From NCBI GenBank assembly GCA_900315495.1, contig OMZJ01000046.1, forward strand, positions 1-64,000: a stretch of DNA of 64,000 bases, read 5' to 3'. A program made the position numbers and the translations under genes. Positions 7,543 through 15,442 of this stretch are shown piece by piece. Position 1 is the stretch's first letter. Each line of letters starts with the position of its first letter. Source of the DNA: an uncultured Lachnospiraceae bacterium (GTDB lineage: Bacteria > Bacillota > Clostridia > Lachnospirales > Lachnospiraceae). Below the pieces are notes generated by a model. That model was not told where the DNA came from, searched no databases, and saw only the letters and a program-made list of their open reading frames with translations.

Positions 7543-8621
7543 CAGCGCTTCTGGAATGGAAAGAAAAGATCGCCGCGTTTTACGGTAAGTATCAGAAGGC
7601 AATTTCCGCAGCAGTCCGGTTCACCCTGGCCTTTGCGGTTTTCCTCTCAATCCTTCTGCAGATCAGCACACAGGAGATGTGGCAGCAGCTGATTACGGCG
7701 CTGGTTCCGGCGCTGTTCTGCCTGTTTCTGCCGTACGGGACGATCAGTATCTTCGCCGTGGGCGAAGCTGTGATTCTGGCGTGGTTTCTTGACGCCGGTG
7801 TGGGGATTGCGATGCTGCTCATCGCCCTTGCATCGGTCCTTCTGTATTTTGTCTTCCGGCCGGAGTACGGGTGCCTGGCGGGAGTCTCTGTATTTCTGTG
7901 TCTGACCGGGATCCCCGGGGCACTGCCGGTGGCCGCAGGGCTTCTCTGCGGGCCGACCGCGCTGATCCCGATGGTTCTGGGCGTGCTCTACTATGACTGC
8001 ATCTCCGTCATCCAGACCAATTTCAGCGCGCTTTCCTCCTTCAGCACGGCGATGGATGAGACGGAGAAAATCTCCTATTTCCTCGAGCGTTCTGCCGCAA
8101 ACAGCCGTGCGATGGTGGTGGGAATCGCCTATGCGGCGGCCTTTCTGACAACCTGGGTTATCCGCAGAAGGCCGTTTTCCCGTTCGGCCGGGATTGCCAC
8201 GGCATCAGGGATGATTGTATATATTCTGGTGGTTCTGGCGGCCAGCGTATTCTTTTCCGCATCGGTCAGCACGGCCGGGATGGTGGCGGGATGTTCCATC
8301 GGCACCGTTGCGGCGGTGCTGATCATTCTGATGAATTTTACCATGGACGGAAGCCTCACGGAGACGCTGGAGTACGAGGATGAAAATTATCACTACTACG
8401 TGAAGGCGGTTCCGAAACTCAAGGTGGCGCGCAAATCGGTTCAGGTGCGGCGGTTCACGGACGGAGGAGAGGAGCCGCTTGAGGCGGATGACTTTCCGGA
8501 TCCCGAAAAGGATGAGGCAGCCGGAGACGCCGGCATTTCTCCTGCGGCAGGACAGGAGGTGCCGGTACAGGAACAGATGACGGCCGGCCGCGAGAAAGGA
8601 GGAAACGGTGGATATCATTGA
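7539..8621 (+). CDS. Polytopic membrane protein of unknown function, upstream of cdaA
   Basis: A 360-residue protein from a GTG start that overlaps the previous stop; GGAGGGAAAGGAAGG upstream supplies the ribosome site. About eight hydrophobic segments lie between residues 20 and 260. A soluble tail follows with a distinctive aromatic motif (YEDENYHYYVKAVPKLKV, near residues 275-292), and the C-terminus is acidic. I cannot assign a transporter family. The 3' end overlaps the start of cdaA by 14 nt, and the cdaA ribosome site lies inside this gene, so dosage is tied to diadenylate cyclase. It could be a regulator or partner of CdaA at the membrane; this is inferred only from the coupling. Confidence 0.75.
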   Translation: MTALLEWKEKIAAFYGKYQKAISAAVRFTLAFAVFLSILLQISTQEMWQQLITALVPALFCLFLPYGTISIFAVGEAVILAWFLDAGVGIAMLLIALASVLLYFVFRPEYGCLAGVSVFLCLTGIPGALPVAAGLLCGPTALIPMVLGVLYYDCISVIQTNFSALSSFSTAMDETEKISYFLERSAANSRAMVVGIAYAAAFLTTWVIRRRPFSRSAGIATASGMIVYILVVLAASVFFSASVSTAGMVAGCSIGTVAAVLIILMNFTMDGSLTETLEYEDENYHYYVKAVPKLKVARKSVQVRRFTDGGEEPLEADDFPDPEKDEAAGDAGISPAAGQEVPVQEQMTAGREKGGNGGYH

Positions 8622-9477
8622 GGAATATATCATTATTCCGTTCCGCTCGATCGGCGCGAACGACATCATTGAGATTGCCATCTTTACCTTCCTGATCTAT
8701 TACCTGATCGCATGGATTCAGCGCAGCCGCGCATGGACTCTGCTCCGCGGTGCGCTGATTCTGCTGCTTTTTTATCTGGCGGCAACGCTTCTGCATCTCA
8801 ACAACCTGCTGTTCCTGTTCCGCTATCTGGCATCCTACATCCTGATCGGCCTGATCGTGATTTTTCAGCCGGAGATCCGCAAGGCGCTGGAGCAGCTGGG
8901 CCGGCAGACCAGGCTGTCGCGTTTGTTTACCTTTGGCTCGGAGAGCAGGAAGCAGGCCACCTGGTATACGGACCAGGTGGCGGACGATGTGACGTCAGCT
9001 GCGTATGCCCTGGCAGAGACAAAGACCGGTGCCCTGATTGTGCTGGAGCGCAATATCCTGCTCAACGAATATGTGGCAACCGGTATCATGATGAATGCGG
9101 ATATCAGCCCGGAACTCCTGGAGCAGATCTTTGAGCACAATACGCCGCTGCATGACGGCGCGGTGATCGTCCGGGAAAACAAGATCCTGGCGGCGACCTG
9201 CTATCTGCCGATGTCGGCCAACATGAGCATCAGCAAGGAACTCGGCACCAGGCACCGTGCCGGCCTTGGCATCAGTGAGGTTTCGGACTGCATCACGGTG
9301 ATTGTCTCGGAGGAGACCGGCGCGGTGACCATTGCGCTGGAGGGAAAGCTTTACCGCGGACTGAAGCAGGAGGATTTCCGCAGAATTCTGGCAAAGGAGC
9401 AGAAGAAGAGAATGCCGGATCCGGATTTTCTGATCAATCCGGAGGCGGAAGAGCAGGAGGAAAGCGATGAAAAATAA
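8608..9477 (+). CDS. cdaA: Membrane diadenylate cyclase CdaA
   Basis: Makes c-di-AMP from two ATP at the membrane. In Bacillota this nucleotide controls potassium/osmolyte transport and cell-wall homeostasis. The 289-residue protein has three N-terminal helices (about residues 18-36, 44-60, 66-88) and then the DAC domain. Signature motifs are HDGAVIV near residue 180 (DGA) and GTRHRAGLG near 215 (RHR). The start is GTG 8608 with GAAAGGAGGAAAC directly before it. It overlaps its neighbours on both sides (14 nt upstream, 11 nt with cdaR). The usual partner glmM is not next in line; cdaR is followed by the exopolysaccharide locus. Confidence 0.95.
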   Translation: MDIIEEYIIIPFRSIGANDIIEIAIFTFLIYYLIAWIQRSRAWTLLRGALILLLFYLAATLLHLNNLLFLFRYLASYILIGLIVIFQPEIRKALEQLGRQTRLSRLFTFGSESRKQATWYTDQVADDVTSAAYALAETKTGALIVLERNILLNEYVATGIMMNADISPELLEQIFEHNTPLHDGAVIVRENKILAATCYLPMSANMSISKELGTRHRAGLGISEVSDCITVIVSEETGAVTIALEGKLYRGLKQEDFRRILAKEQKKRMPDPDFLINPEAEEQEESDEK

Positions 9478-10837
9478 GATCATTCATTTTTTCATGCACA
9501 ACACCCTGCTCAAGATTCTTGCACTGCTGTTAGGAGTGCTGCTCTGGCTGATCCTCACCAACATGCAGGATCCGAGCATCACGCGGACCCTGTCCGTGCC
9601 GATCACCTATGATGATACCTGGCTCACGGAGAACGGCTACACCGTGACCTCCGCGCCGACTTCCGTAAGCCTGTCAGTGACGCTGCGCCGCAGCAATGTC
9701 ACGCGCCTGTCGGCCAGCGATTTCACGGCCAACGTGAATCTGCAGGAATTTCTGGGCGGAGAGATCAACCCGGCGCCGGAGATCACCCGGTTCAACCTGG
9801 TGGTGACGAAAAATGCCTCGGCCACTTACATCGAATCCTGGGATTTCCAGAGAAATCAGGGGAGCTATGTGGATGCCGTGATTGATACCATGAAGACGAA
9901 CAGCTACCGGGTGCAGTTCCGCATGACAGGGGATGCGCCGGATGGCTACACGGCGGTCAATTTTTCGGCGGATCCCGCGGTGGTCACGGTCACCGGACCG
10001 ACCAGTGAGTTTGCGACGCTTAGTTCGGTGCAGGCAGCGGTGGATCTGTCGCAGATCCAGACGGATTCCTCCGACTGGTCGCAGGAGTGCGCACTGATGC
10101 TCTGCGACGGGAATGACCGGCAGATCACCAGCTCCAACCTGGTGCTGAGCCAGGATGCCGTCACGGTCAGTATGAACCTGAATCAGACGAAGGAAGTGGG
10201 CGTGAGCATCCCGGGCTATACCGGCGAGCCGGCGCAGGGCTACGGGTGCAGCAAATTCGACTATTCGCCCAAGACGGTGAAAATCACGGGGACAACGGCT
10301 GCGCTGGCCACGGTATCGTCGATTACCATTCCGCAGACCGTGCTGGACATTTCCGGTGTCACCGAGAATACAACGCTGACGGTCAGTGTCGCCGATTATC
10401 TGCCGTCGAATGTCGCGCTGGCGGACGGAGAGTCCGGACAGATCTCCGTGGTGTTTGCCATCGGCCAGCTTTCGCAGCAGACATTCTCCATTGATTCTTC
10501 CCTGTTTACCCTGACGGGGATGAATGACGCTTATGACTATCAGATTGTTTCAGATACGGTGGACGTGACTCTGTCCGCGTTCCAGGAGGAGCTGGATTCC
10601 TTCAGCGAGGACAGCGCCAGTATTTCGGGGACAGTCAATGTATCCGGCCTGTCCCCCTCGCCGGACCCGCAGCGGGTTTCGGTCCTGATTTCCGTGGCTT
10701 CCCAGTATTCGCTGGCGGATGAAGTCAGTGTGGAAGTGCTGGTGACGGAAAAGACGCAGGAATCCACCACAGGGCAGCCGCAGACCACGGCTTCCGAAAC
10801 GGCGGAGCCGGTTTCGGAGGGTCAGGAGTCCGAATAG
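9467..10837 (+). CDS. cdaR: CdaR-type regulator (YbbR-domain protein)
   Basis: The membrane-anchored extracytoplasmic partner that modulates CdaA. The 456-residue protein has one N-terminal helix (LLKILALLLGVLLWLIL, about residues 14-30) and then about four YbbR repeats, seen as recurring VTVTGP / VKITGT-type strands. It ends in a Thr/Glu/Ser-rich tail of about 30 residues. The ATG lies inside the 3' end of cdaA, with AGGAGGAAAGCG upstream, so the two are coupled. Weak sequence identity is usual for YbbR repeats; the cdaA linkage makes the call secure. Confidence 0.9.
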   Translation: MKNKIIHFFMHNTLLKILALLLGVLLWLILTNMQDPSITRTLSVPITYDDTWLTENGYTVTSAPTSVSLSVTLRRSNVTRLSASDFTANVNLQEFLGGEINPAPEITRFNLVVTKNASATYIESWDFQRNQGSYVDAVIDTMKTNSYRVQFRMTGDAPDGYTAVNFSADPAVVTVTGPTSEFATLSSVQAAVDLSQIQTDSSDWSQECALMLCDGNDRQITSSNLVLSQDAVTVSMNLNQTKEVGVSIPGYTGEPAQGYGCSKFDYSPKTVKITGTTAALATVSSITIPQTVLDISGVTENTTLTVSVADYLPSNVALADGESGQISVVFAIGQLSQQTFSIDSSLFTLTGMNDAYDYQIVSDTVDVTLSAFQEELDSFSEDSASISGTVNVSGLSPSPDPQRVSVLISVASQYSLADEVSVEVLVTEKTQESTTGQPQTTASETAEPVSEGQESE

Positions 10838-10940
10838 GGATGATCCTGCAGAGGTCGCGCGGCGTTTTTTACCATAACTTTTTGCAAAGTACTCACTGCG
10901 GAATCTGCTGAAAACAGCAACAGAATAAAGGAGAAAGCTT

Positions 10941-10956
10941 TTCCGGACTTCCGGAA
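10941..10956 (+). promoter_or_regulatory. Hairpin between Shine-Dalgarno and start of the polymerase gene
   Basis: AAAGGAG at 10927-10933 is 22 nt from ATG 10956, too far for normal initiation. Between them TTCCGG (10941-10946) and CCGGAA (10951-10956) can pair around a 4-nt loop, which would bring the ribosome site close to ATG 10956 or ATG 10962. No other in-frame start codon lies in the spacer. Confidence 0.4.
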
Positions 10957-12332
10957 TGAATATGAAAAACAGACTGTTCAAAGAATTTCTGATTCCGTCA
11001 CTTCTCTGGTCGGCGGCCACCTGTGCGGGCGGCCTGACCGATCGCAGTTTTCCTGTGCTCTCCGGTGTGATTCTGATCCTCACGGCGCTCGTCTGTGCCG
11101 GATGGTTTCTCGCCCTGGACCGAAGCCTGGTCTCTTTCCGCTTCCTTCTCTCGTTTTCGTGGGGCGTCGGAGAGGGGATGGCGGCGATGCGGCTCAGTCG
11201 GCTCATGGGATACTGGACCTGGATGTCATGGGCTTCTTTCCTTCTGTTTTACGTGTGCTTCCTCGGAGGTTTCCTGATCCTGCAGGAGGCGGAAGCGCAG
11301 AAAGACCGGAGAAACCTGGAACACCCGAAAGCGCTGGAAGGCCTGAAAGACGTGGAAAACCCGGTTTCCCGCAGCCGCCTCCTGACAGCGGTCATTGTTC
11401 TGACCATTGTTTCCACGGCCTGCTTTTTCCTGGAGGCACATCTTTTAGGCTTCATCCCCGCGTTTTCCAAGGAGACGCATGCCTACAATACGTTTCATAT
11501 CACAGGGATTCATTATCTGACCGTGAGCGGGTGTCTGGTCCCGGGGCTGGAAACAGTCTGGTTTCTGTCCGGGAAGAGGACCGGGCGGCAGATGGCCGTT
11601 CTTCTTTTATGCTGTCTGGCCGCGTTCGCCGTTCCGGTGCTGTCCCTGTCCAAGTTTGACCTGGTGGTCTGCCTGGTCCTTCCGATCGGCGTATGGTTTC
11701 TGATGCGGCCGGCACTTTCGCCCAAACAAATGGCCCTGGTGGTCGGCGGCGTCATCCTTCTGATCGCGGCGGCAACGGTGTACACGACGCTCAGCCGGCA
11801 CTATAAGCCCGGCTATATCGGTTCGATCTTTCAGATGCGCGATGAAGACATGCCGGTTGCCCTGCAGTATGTCTACATGTATGTGTCCAACAATTTCGCC
11901 AACTTCAATGTGCTGACCGAGAGACTGCGGGGCGGGACCATTCCCTATCTGTACGGCATCAAGCAGCTGTTCCCGCTGTTTGCGCTCACAGGGCTCAAAT
12001 TTCTGAAGCCGTCGCTGGTCAGCTACCCGCTCCCGATCACAAAGACGGAGCTCAATACGCTGACGATCATCTATGACGCCTATTATGACTTCGGGCTGGC
12101 AGGCGTCATCGGCTTCGGCCTGATCTTCGGTGCGGTGTGCGCGCTTCTCCGGCAAGCGGTGAACCGGTCGGAAAATCCGATTTTCTGCTTCCTGTATGCG
12201 GAAACGGCGCTGTATGCGGCTCTGTCTTTCTTTTCGGCGTGGTTTTCCGTCCCGACGACCTGGTTCTGGTATGCGGTGACGCTTATGATCTGGCTGTTTG
12301 TGCAGGGCAGTTCCCGGAAGAGGCAGGCATAG
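10956..12332 (+). CDS. Wzy-like oligosaccharide repeat-unit polymerase
   Basis: A 458-residue protein with about 12 hydrophobic segments. It matches the oligosaccharide repeat-unit polymerase pattern: a long extracytoplasmic loop containing NNFANFNVLTERL and NTLTIIYDAYYDFGLAG (about residues 308-390), followed by the last helices and a basic C-terminus. Such enzymes join lipid-linked repeat units on the outer face of the membrane. A short charged loop rich in Glu, Lys and Arg lies near residues 108-135. Sequence divergence in this family is high, so ligase or unrelated polytopic functions are not excluded. It opens the exopolysaccharide locus, but a separate promoter lies after it at 12475, and an ABC exporter follows. 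The start is uncertain by two codons (10956 or 10962). Confidence 0.72.
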   Translation: MNMKNRLFKEFLIPSLLWSAATCAGGLTDRSFPVLSGVILILTALVCAGWFLALDRSLVSFRFLLSFSWGVGEGMAAMRLSRLMGYWTWMSWASFLLFYVCFLGGFLILQEAEAQKDRRNLEHPKALEGLKDVENPVSRSRLLTAVIVLTIVSTACFFLEAHLLGFIPAFSKETHAYNTFHITGIHYLTVSGCLVPGLETVWFLSGKRTGRQMAVLLLCCLAAFAVPVLSLSKFDLVVCLVLPIGVWFLMRPALSPKQMALVVGGVILLIAAATVYTTLSRHYKPGYIGSIFQMRDEDMPVALQYVYMYVSNNFANFNVLTERLRGGTIPYLYGIKQLFPLFALTGLKFLKPSLVSYPLPITKTELNTLTIIYDAYYDFGLAGVIGFGLIFGAVCALLRQAVNRSENPIFCFLYAETALYAALSFFSAWFSVPTTWFWYAVTLMIWLFVQGSSRKRQA

Positions 12333-12474
12333 GATTTCCGGCTTTCCTCTGGGCAGGGGAGTCCTTTTCCGGAGCAGGTTTGAATCATGCCGGCGGCCGG
12401 CGCCCTGCCATGTACAGTAGGCAGTGACAGAGAGGGGTTCCGGACAGCCGGCCAAGCGCCGGTGCGGGGGTTGG

Positions 12475-12503
12475 TTGCAAGAGGACCATGCCTGTGGTAT
12501 ATT
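12475..12503 (+). promoter_or_regulatory. Promoter of the glycosyltransferase/ABC exporter operon
   Basis: TTGCAA (12475-12480), a 17-nt spacer and TATATT (12498-12503), about 65 nt before the GT2 start. The -35 is identical to that of the kdgK promoter. The 12333-12569 interval shows nothing else convincing. Confidence 0.65.
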
Positions 12504-12569
12504 AATTGTCTGGCCTGACGCAACCCAGGCCTTTTTCCAGAGCACACATCGCTCAGACGGGGGATTTTC

Positions 12570-13481
12570 ATGGACCAGACAGTAGATGTCATCATTCCGG
12601 TTTACAAGCCGGATCACAAATTTCAGCTGATACTGGACCGGCTGGCAGTGCAGGATCATCCGGTCAGCCGCATCATCATCATCAATACCGACCAGAGATA
12701 CTATCCGAAAAAGATCCGACAGCCGGACAACTGTGAGCTGATTCATATCCGCAAGGAGGAATTTGATCACGGCACCACCAGAAATCTGGGCGCCAGAATG
12801 TCCGATGCGGATTTTATCCTTTTTATGACGGAGGATGCTGTCCCTATGGACCGGCATCTGATCAGCAGTCTGCTGGCGGCCTTTTCGGACGAGAAGGTGG
12901 CGGCGGCCTACGCAAGGCAGGTGCCGAACCGTGAACACAGCCGGATTGAGAAGTTCACGAGAAACTTCAATTACCCGCCGGTCAGCTCCGTCAAGTCGTC
13001 CGCGGATCTGGGGCACCTTGGCATCAAGACATTCTTCTGTTCGGACGCCTGCGCCATGTACCGCAAATCGGTGTTCACACAGCTTGGCGGTTTCCTTCCC
13101 CAGGCGATCTTCAACGAGGATATGCTGTATGCCTCCACACTGATCTACGCCGGGTACAAGATTGCCTACCGCGCGGATGCCCGGGTGATTCACTCGCACG
13201 ACTATTCTCCGGTGCAGCAGTTCCGGCGCAACTTTGACAACGGCGTTTCGCAGGCAGTGAATTTCCGGACCTTCGGCAGCGTCCCCTCCTACGGTGAGGG
13301 CATCCGCCTGGTCCGCGCCACGGCGGATTACCTGATCCGTACCGGACACCCGCTGGACTGCATCCCGCTGTTTGTGCAGTCTGCGGCAAAACTCACGGGG
13401 TTTGTCCTGGGGAGAAATTATTATATGCTGCCCCGTTCCGTCGTTCTGAAGATCACGACCAACCCCGGCTACTGGCAGTAA
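12570..13481 (+). CDS. GT2 glycosyltransferase, rhamnosyltransferase-like
   Basis: 303 residues with a GT-A fold N-terminal half: VDVIIPVYKPD at the start, TTRNLGAR around residue 72, and FMTEDAVPMD near 88 in the place of the metal-binding DxD. GIKTFFCSDACAMYRK and FNEDMLYA lie near the acceptor side. The TTRNLGA / T-D/E-DAVP pattern and the RNFDNGVSQ tail are typical of rhamnosyltransferases of surface polysaccharide loci. Donor and linkage cannot be read. No dTDP-rhamnose genes lie in the window, so the donor would be made elsewhere. GGGGGAT precedes the ATG, and the ABC permease starts 18 nt after its stop. Confidence 0.82.
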   Translation: MDQTVDVIIPVYKPDHKFQLILDRLAVQDHPVSRIIIINTDQRYYPKKIRQPDNCELIHIRKEEFDHGTTRNLGARMSDADFILFMTEDAVPMDRHLISSLLAAFSDEKVAAAYARQVPNREHSRIEKFTRNFNYPPVSSVKSSADLGHLGIKTFFCSDACAMYRKSVFTQLGGFLPQAIFNEDMLYASTLIYAGYKIAYRADARVIHSHDYSPVQQFRRNFDNGVSQAVNFRTFGSVPSYGEGIRLVRATADYLIRTGHPLDCIPLFVQSAAKLTGFVLGRNYYMLPRSVVLKITTNPGYWQ

Positions 13482-13499
13482 TCAGAGGAAAGCATTTTC

Positions 13500-14528
13500 A
13501 TGAATGTAAAAAAGTACAATTTGCGCAAGGTTGCGGGCATTCTCCTTCTGGTGCTGGCCGTGACCTTTGCATTGATTGATGTCATCGGATGGAACCGCCT
13601 GGAAGGATCGCAGGTCGGCCCGGCGGGCGTGATCGCGGTGGAAGCGGTCCTGTACGCCGTCGCCGCGTTTTTCTGCATCCGGATGGTAATAAAGGACCGG
13701 AAGGGTGAGAGTACTGCGCTGGGAAACTTCTTTCAGACAATCGCCCGGTATGAATTCCTGATCCAGCAGCTGGTGGAGCGGGATTTCAAGATCAAGTACA
13801 AAAGGTCCGTGCTCGGCGTCTTCTGGAGCTTCCTGAACCCTCTCCTGATGATGATCGTTCAGTATGTGGTGTTCTCCAACCTGCTCAATGTGCGGGACGG
13901 ATCCATCCAGCATTACGCGATCTACCTGCTCTGCGGTATTGTCATATTCAACGGGTTCAATGACTGCTGCAACCAGAGCATGCGCGCGATCATCGGAAAT
14001 GCCAGCCTGATCACGAAGGTCTATGTGCCGAAGGTGATCTATCCGGTCACAAAGGTGCTCTCCGCGTCGATCAATATCGTCTTGTCGATGGTTCCGCTGC
14101 TTCTGGTCACGGTGATCTACGGGTTGTTCAACGGGCTGTACCTGCACTGGTCCGTGCTGCTGATCCCGATCGCGCTGATTTTCCTGATTGTGTTCTGCAT
14201 CGGGATGGGAATGCTGCTTTCCTGCCTGATGGTATTTTTCCGGGACACCGAATTCCTCTGGAGCGTCTTTTCCACCCTCTGGATGTATGCAACCCCGATT
14301 ATCTACAGCACCGATCTTCTGGAGCGCGGCGGTGCGCACTGGCTGGTCCGCCTGGAGCAGTACAACGCGCTGTATCACTATGTCGATTTCATGCGCAAAA
14401 TCATCATCGACGGGACCTGCCCCGCACTGCGGGAATTTGTGATCTGTCTTGCGTTCAGCCTGGGCATGCTCGCATTCGGCTGGCTGGTATTCCACAAAAA
14501 CGAAGACAAGTTTGTTCTGTATATCTGA
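13500..14528 (+). CDS. ABC-2 type polysaccharide export permease (Wzm/TagG-like)
   Basis: A 342-residue membrane subunit of a glycan exporter that moves undecaprenyl-linked polysaccharide across the membrane. Residues ~75-342 carry the ABC-2 core: LVERDFKIKYKRSVLGVFWSFLNPLLMM is the typical amphipathic N-terminal motif, followed by six helices. The first ~65 residues add two extra transmembrane helices not present in most Wzm/TagG proteins, whose usual length is about 260-270. AGAGGAAAG lies upstream of the ATG. It pairs with the ATPase gene 16 nt downstream. Confidence 0.88.
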   Translation: MNVKKYNLRKVAGILLLVLAVTFALIDVIGWNRLEGSQVGPAGVIAVEAVLYAVAAFFCIRMVIKDRKGESTALGNFFQTIARYEFLIQQLVERDFKIKYKRSVLGVFWSFLNPLLMMIVQYVVFSNLLNVRDGSIQHYAIYLLCGIVIFNGFNDCCNQSMRAIIGNASLITKVYVPKVIYPVTKVLSASINIVLSMVPLLLVTVIYGLFNGLYLHWSVLLIPIALIFLIVFCIGMGMLLSCLMVFFRDTEFLWSVFSTLWMYATPIIYSTDLLERGGAHWLVRLEQYNALYHYVDFMRKIIIDGTCPALREFVICLAFSLGMLAFGWLVFHKNEDKFVLYI

Positions 14529-14543
14529 CCGCGCGGCGGCCAA

Positions 14544-15323
14544 ATGGATCATCGGGATAAGGGTATGGCAGAGAATCAGAAAGCAGAAAATCAGAAAGAC
14601 GACACCATTCTGCGCGTGGACCATGTATCCATGTGTTTTCGAATGGCAAACGACCGGGTGTCCAGTCTCAAGGAGATGGTAACCCTGATGCTTCGCCGGA
14701 AAGTCCAGTTCAATGAGTTCTGGGCGCTGAAGGATATCAGCTTCGACGTGAAGCGCGGGGAGGTGCTCGGTCTCATCGGCCGCAACGGCGCCGGAAAGAG
14801 CACGACCCTGAAGATTATTTCGGGAATCCTGAAGCCCACCGAGGGTAGTGTGTACCGCGGCGGCAACATCGTGCCGATGCTGGAACTGGGATCCGGTTTC
14901 GACTACGACCTGACCGGTCATGAGAATATCTACCTGAACGGCGCCATCCTCGGCTATTCCAGGGAATATCTGGAGGAAAAGTATGACGATATCGTCGCTT
15001 TTTCCGAGCTGGGAGATTTCATCAACGTGCCCATCCGGAATTATTCCTCCGGCATGCTGATGCGGCTGGCCTTCTCCATCGCCACGGTGGTGGATCCGGA
15101 GATCCTGATTGTCGACGAGATCCTTTCGGTCGGCGATGAAAATTTCCAGAAGAAGAGCCGGGCGCGCATGATGGAACTGATGCACGGCGGGACGACAGTC
15201 CTGTTTGTGTCGCACGACCTCAAGCAGATCCGGGAGATGTGCAACCGGGTGGTCTGGCTGGAGGATCACCGCGTGAAGATGTTCGGCGATACCAGGGAAG
15301 TCTGCGACGCCTACCGCCTGTAA
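14544..15323 (+). CDS. ABC polysaccharide export ATPase (Wzt/TagH-like, short form)
   Basis: 259 residues with Walker A GRNGAGKST near residue 78, signature NYSSGMLMRLAFS near 166, Walker B ILIVDEILSVGDE near 190 and a switch histidine in LFVSHDL. The HVSMCFRMAN opening and the inserted LKEMVTLMLRRKVQFNEFWAL segment are typical of polysaccharide exporters. There is no C-terminal carbohydrate-binding domain, so export is unlikely to depend on a terminal cap as in Wzt of the E. coli O8/O9a type. ATG 14544 has no clear ribosome site. ATG 14565 (MAENQK) is preceded by GGGATAAGGG and may be the true start. Confidence 0.9.
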   Translation: MDHRDKGMAENQKAENQKDDTILRVDHVSMCFRMANDRVSSLKEMVTLMLRRKVQFNEFWALKDISFDVKRGEVLGLIGRNGAGKSTTLKIISGILKPTEGSVYRGGNIVPMLELGSGFDYDLTGHENIYLNGAILGYSREYLEEKYDDIVAFSELGDFINVPIRNYSSGMLMRLAFSIATVVDPEILIVDEILSVGDENFQKKSRARMMELMHGGTTVLFVSHDLKQIREMCNRVVWLEDHRVKMFGDTREVCDAYRL

Positions 15324-15442
15324 GGAGAACTGCAGCACCTGAGACAGGAACACCGTGCTCTGGAGAGCAACAAGGCGTTTCTGAATCAGATCAGGAGCAC
15401 CGTGATTCTGAGAAAACCACAGCGCCTGTGAAAGAGGATACG

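Noticed and set aside
10838-10955. Terminator after cdaR
   Set aside because: A T6 tract follows a GC-rich stretch near 10858-10870, but no stable stem can be drawn.
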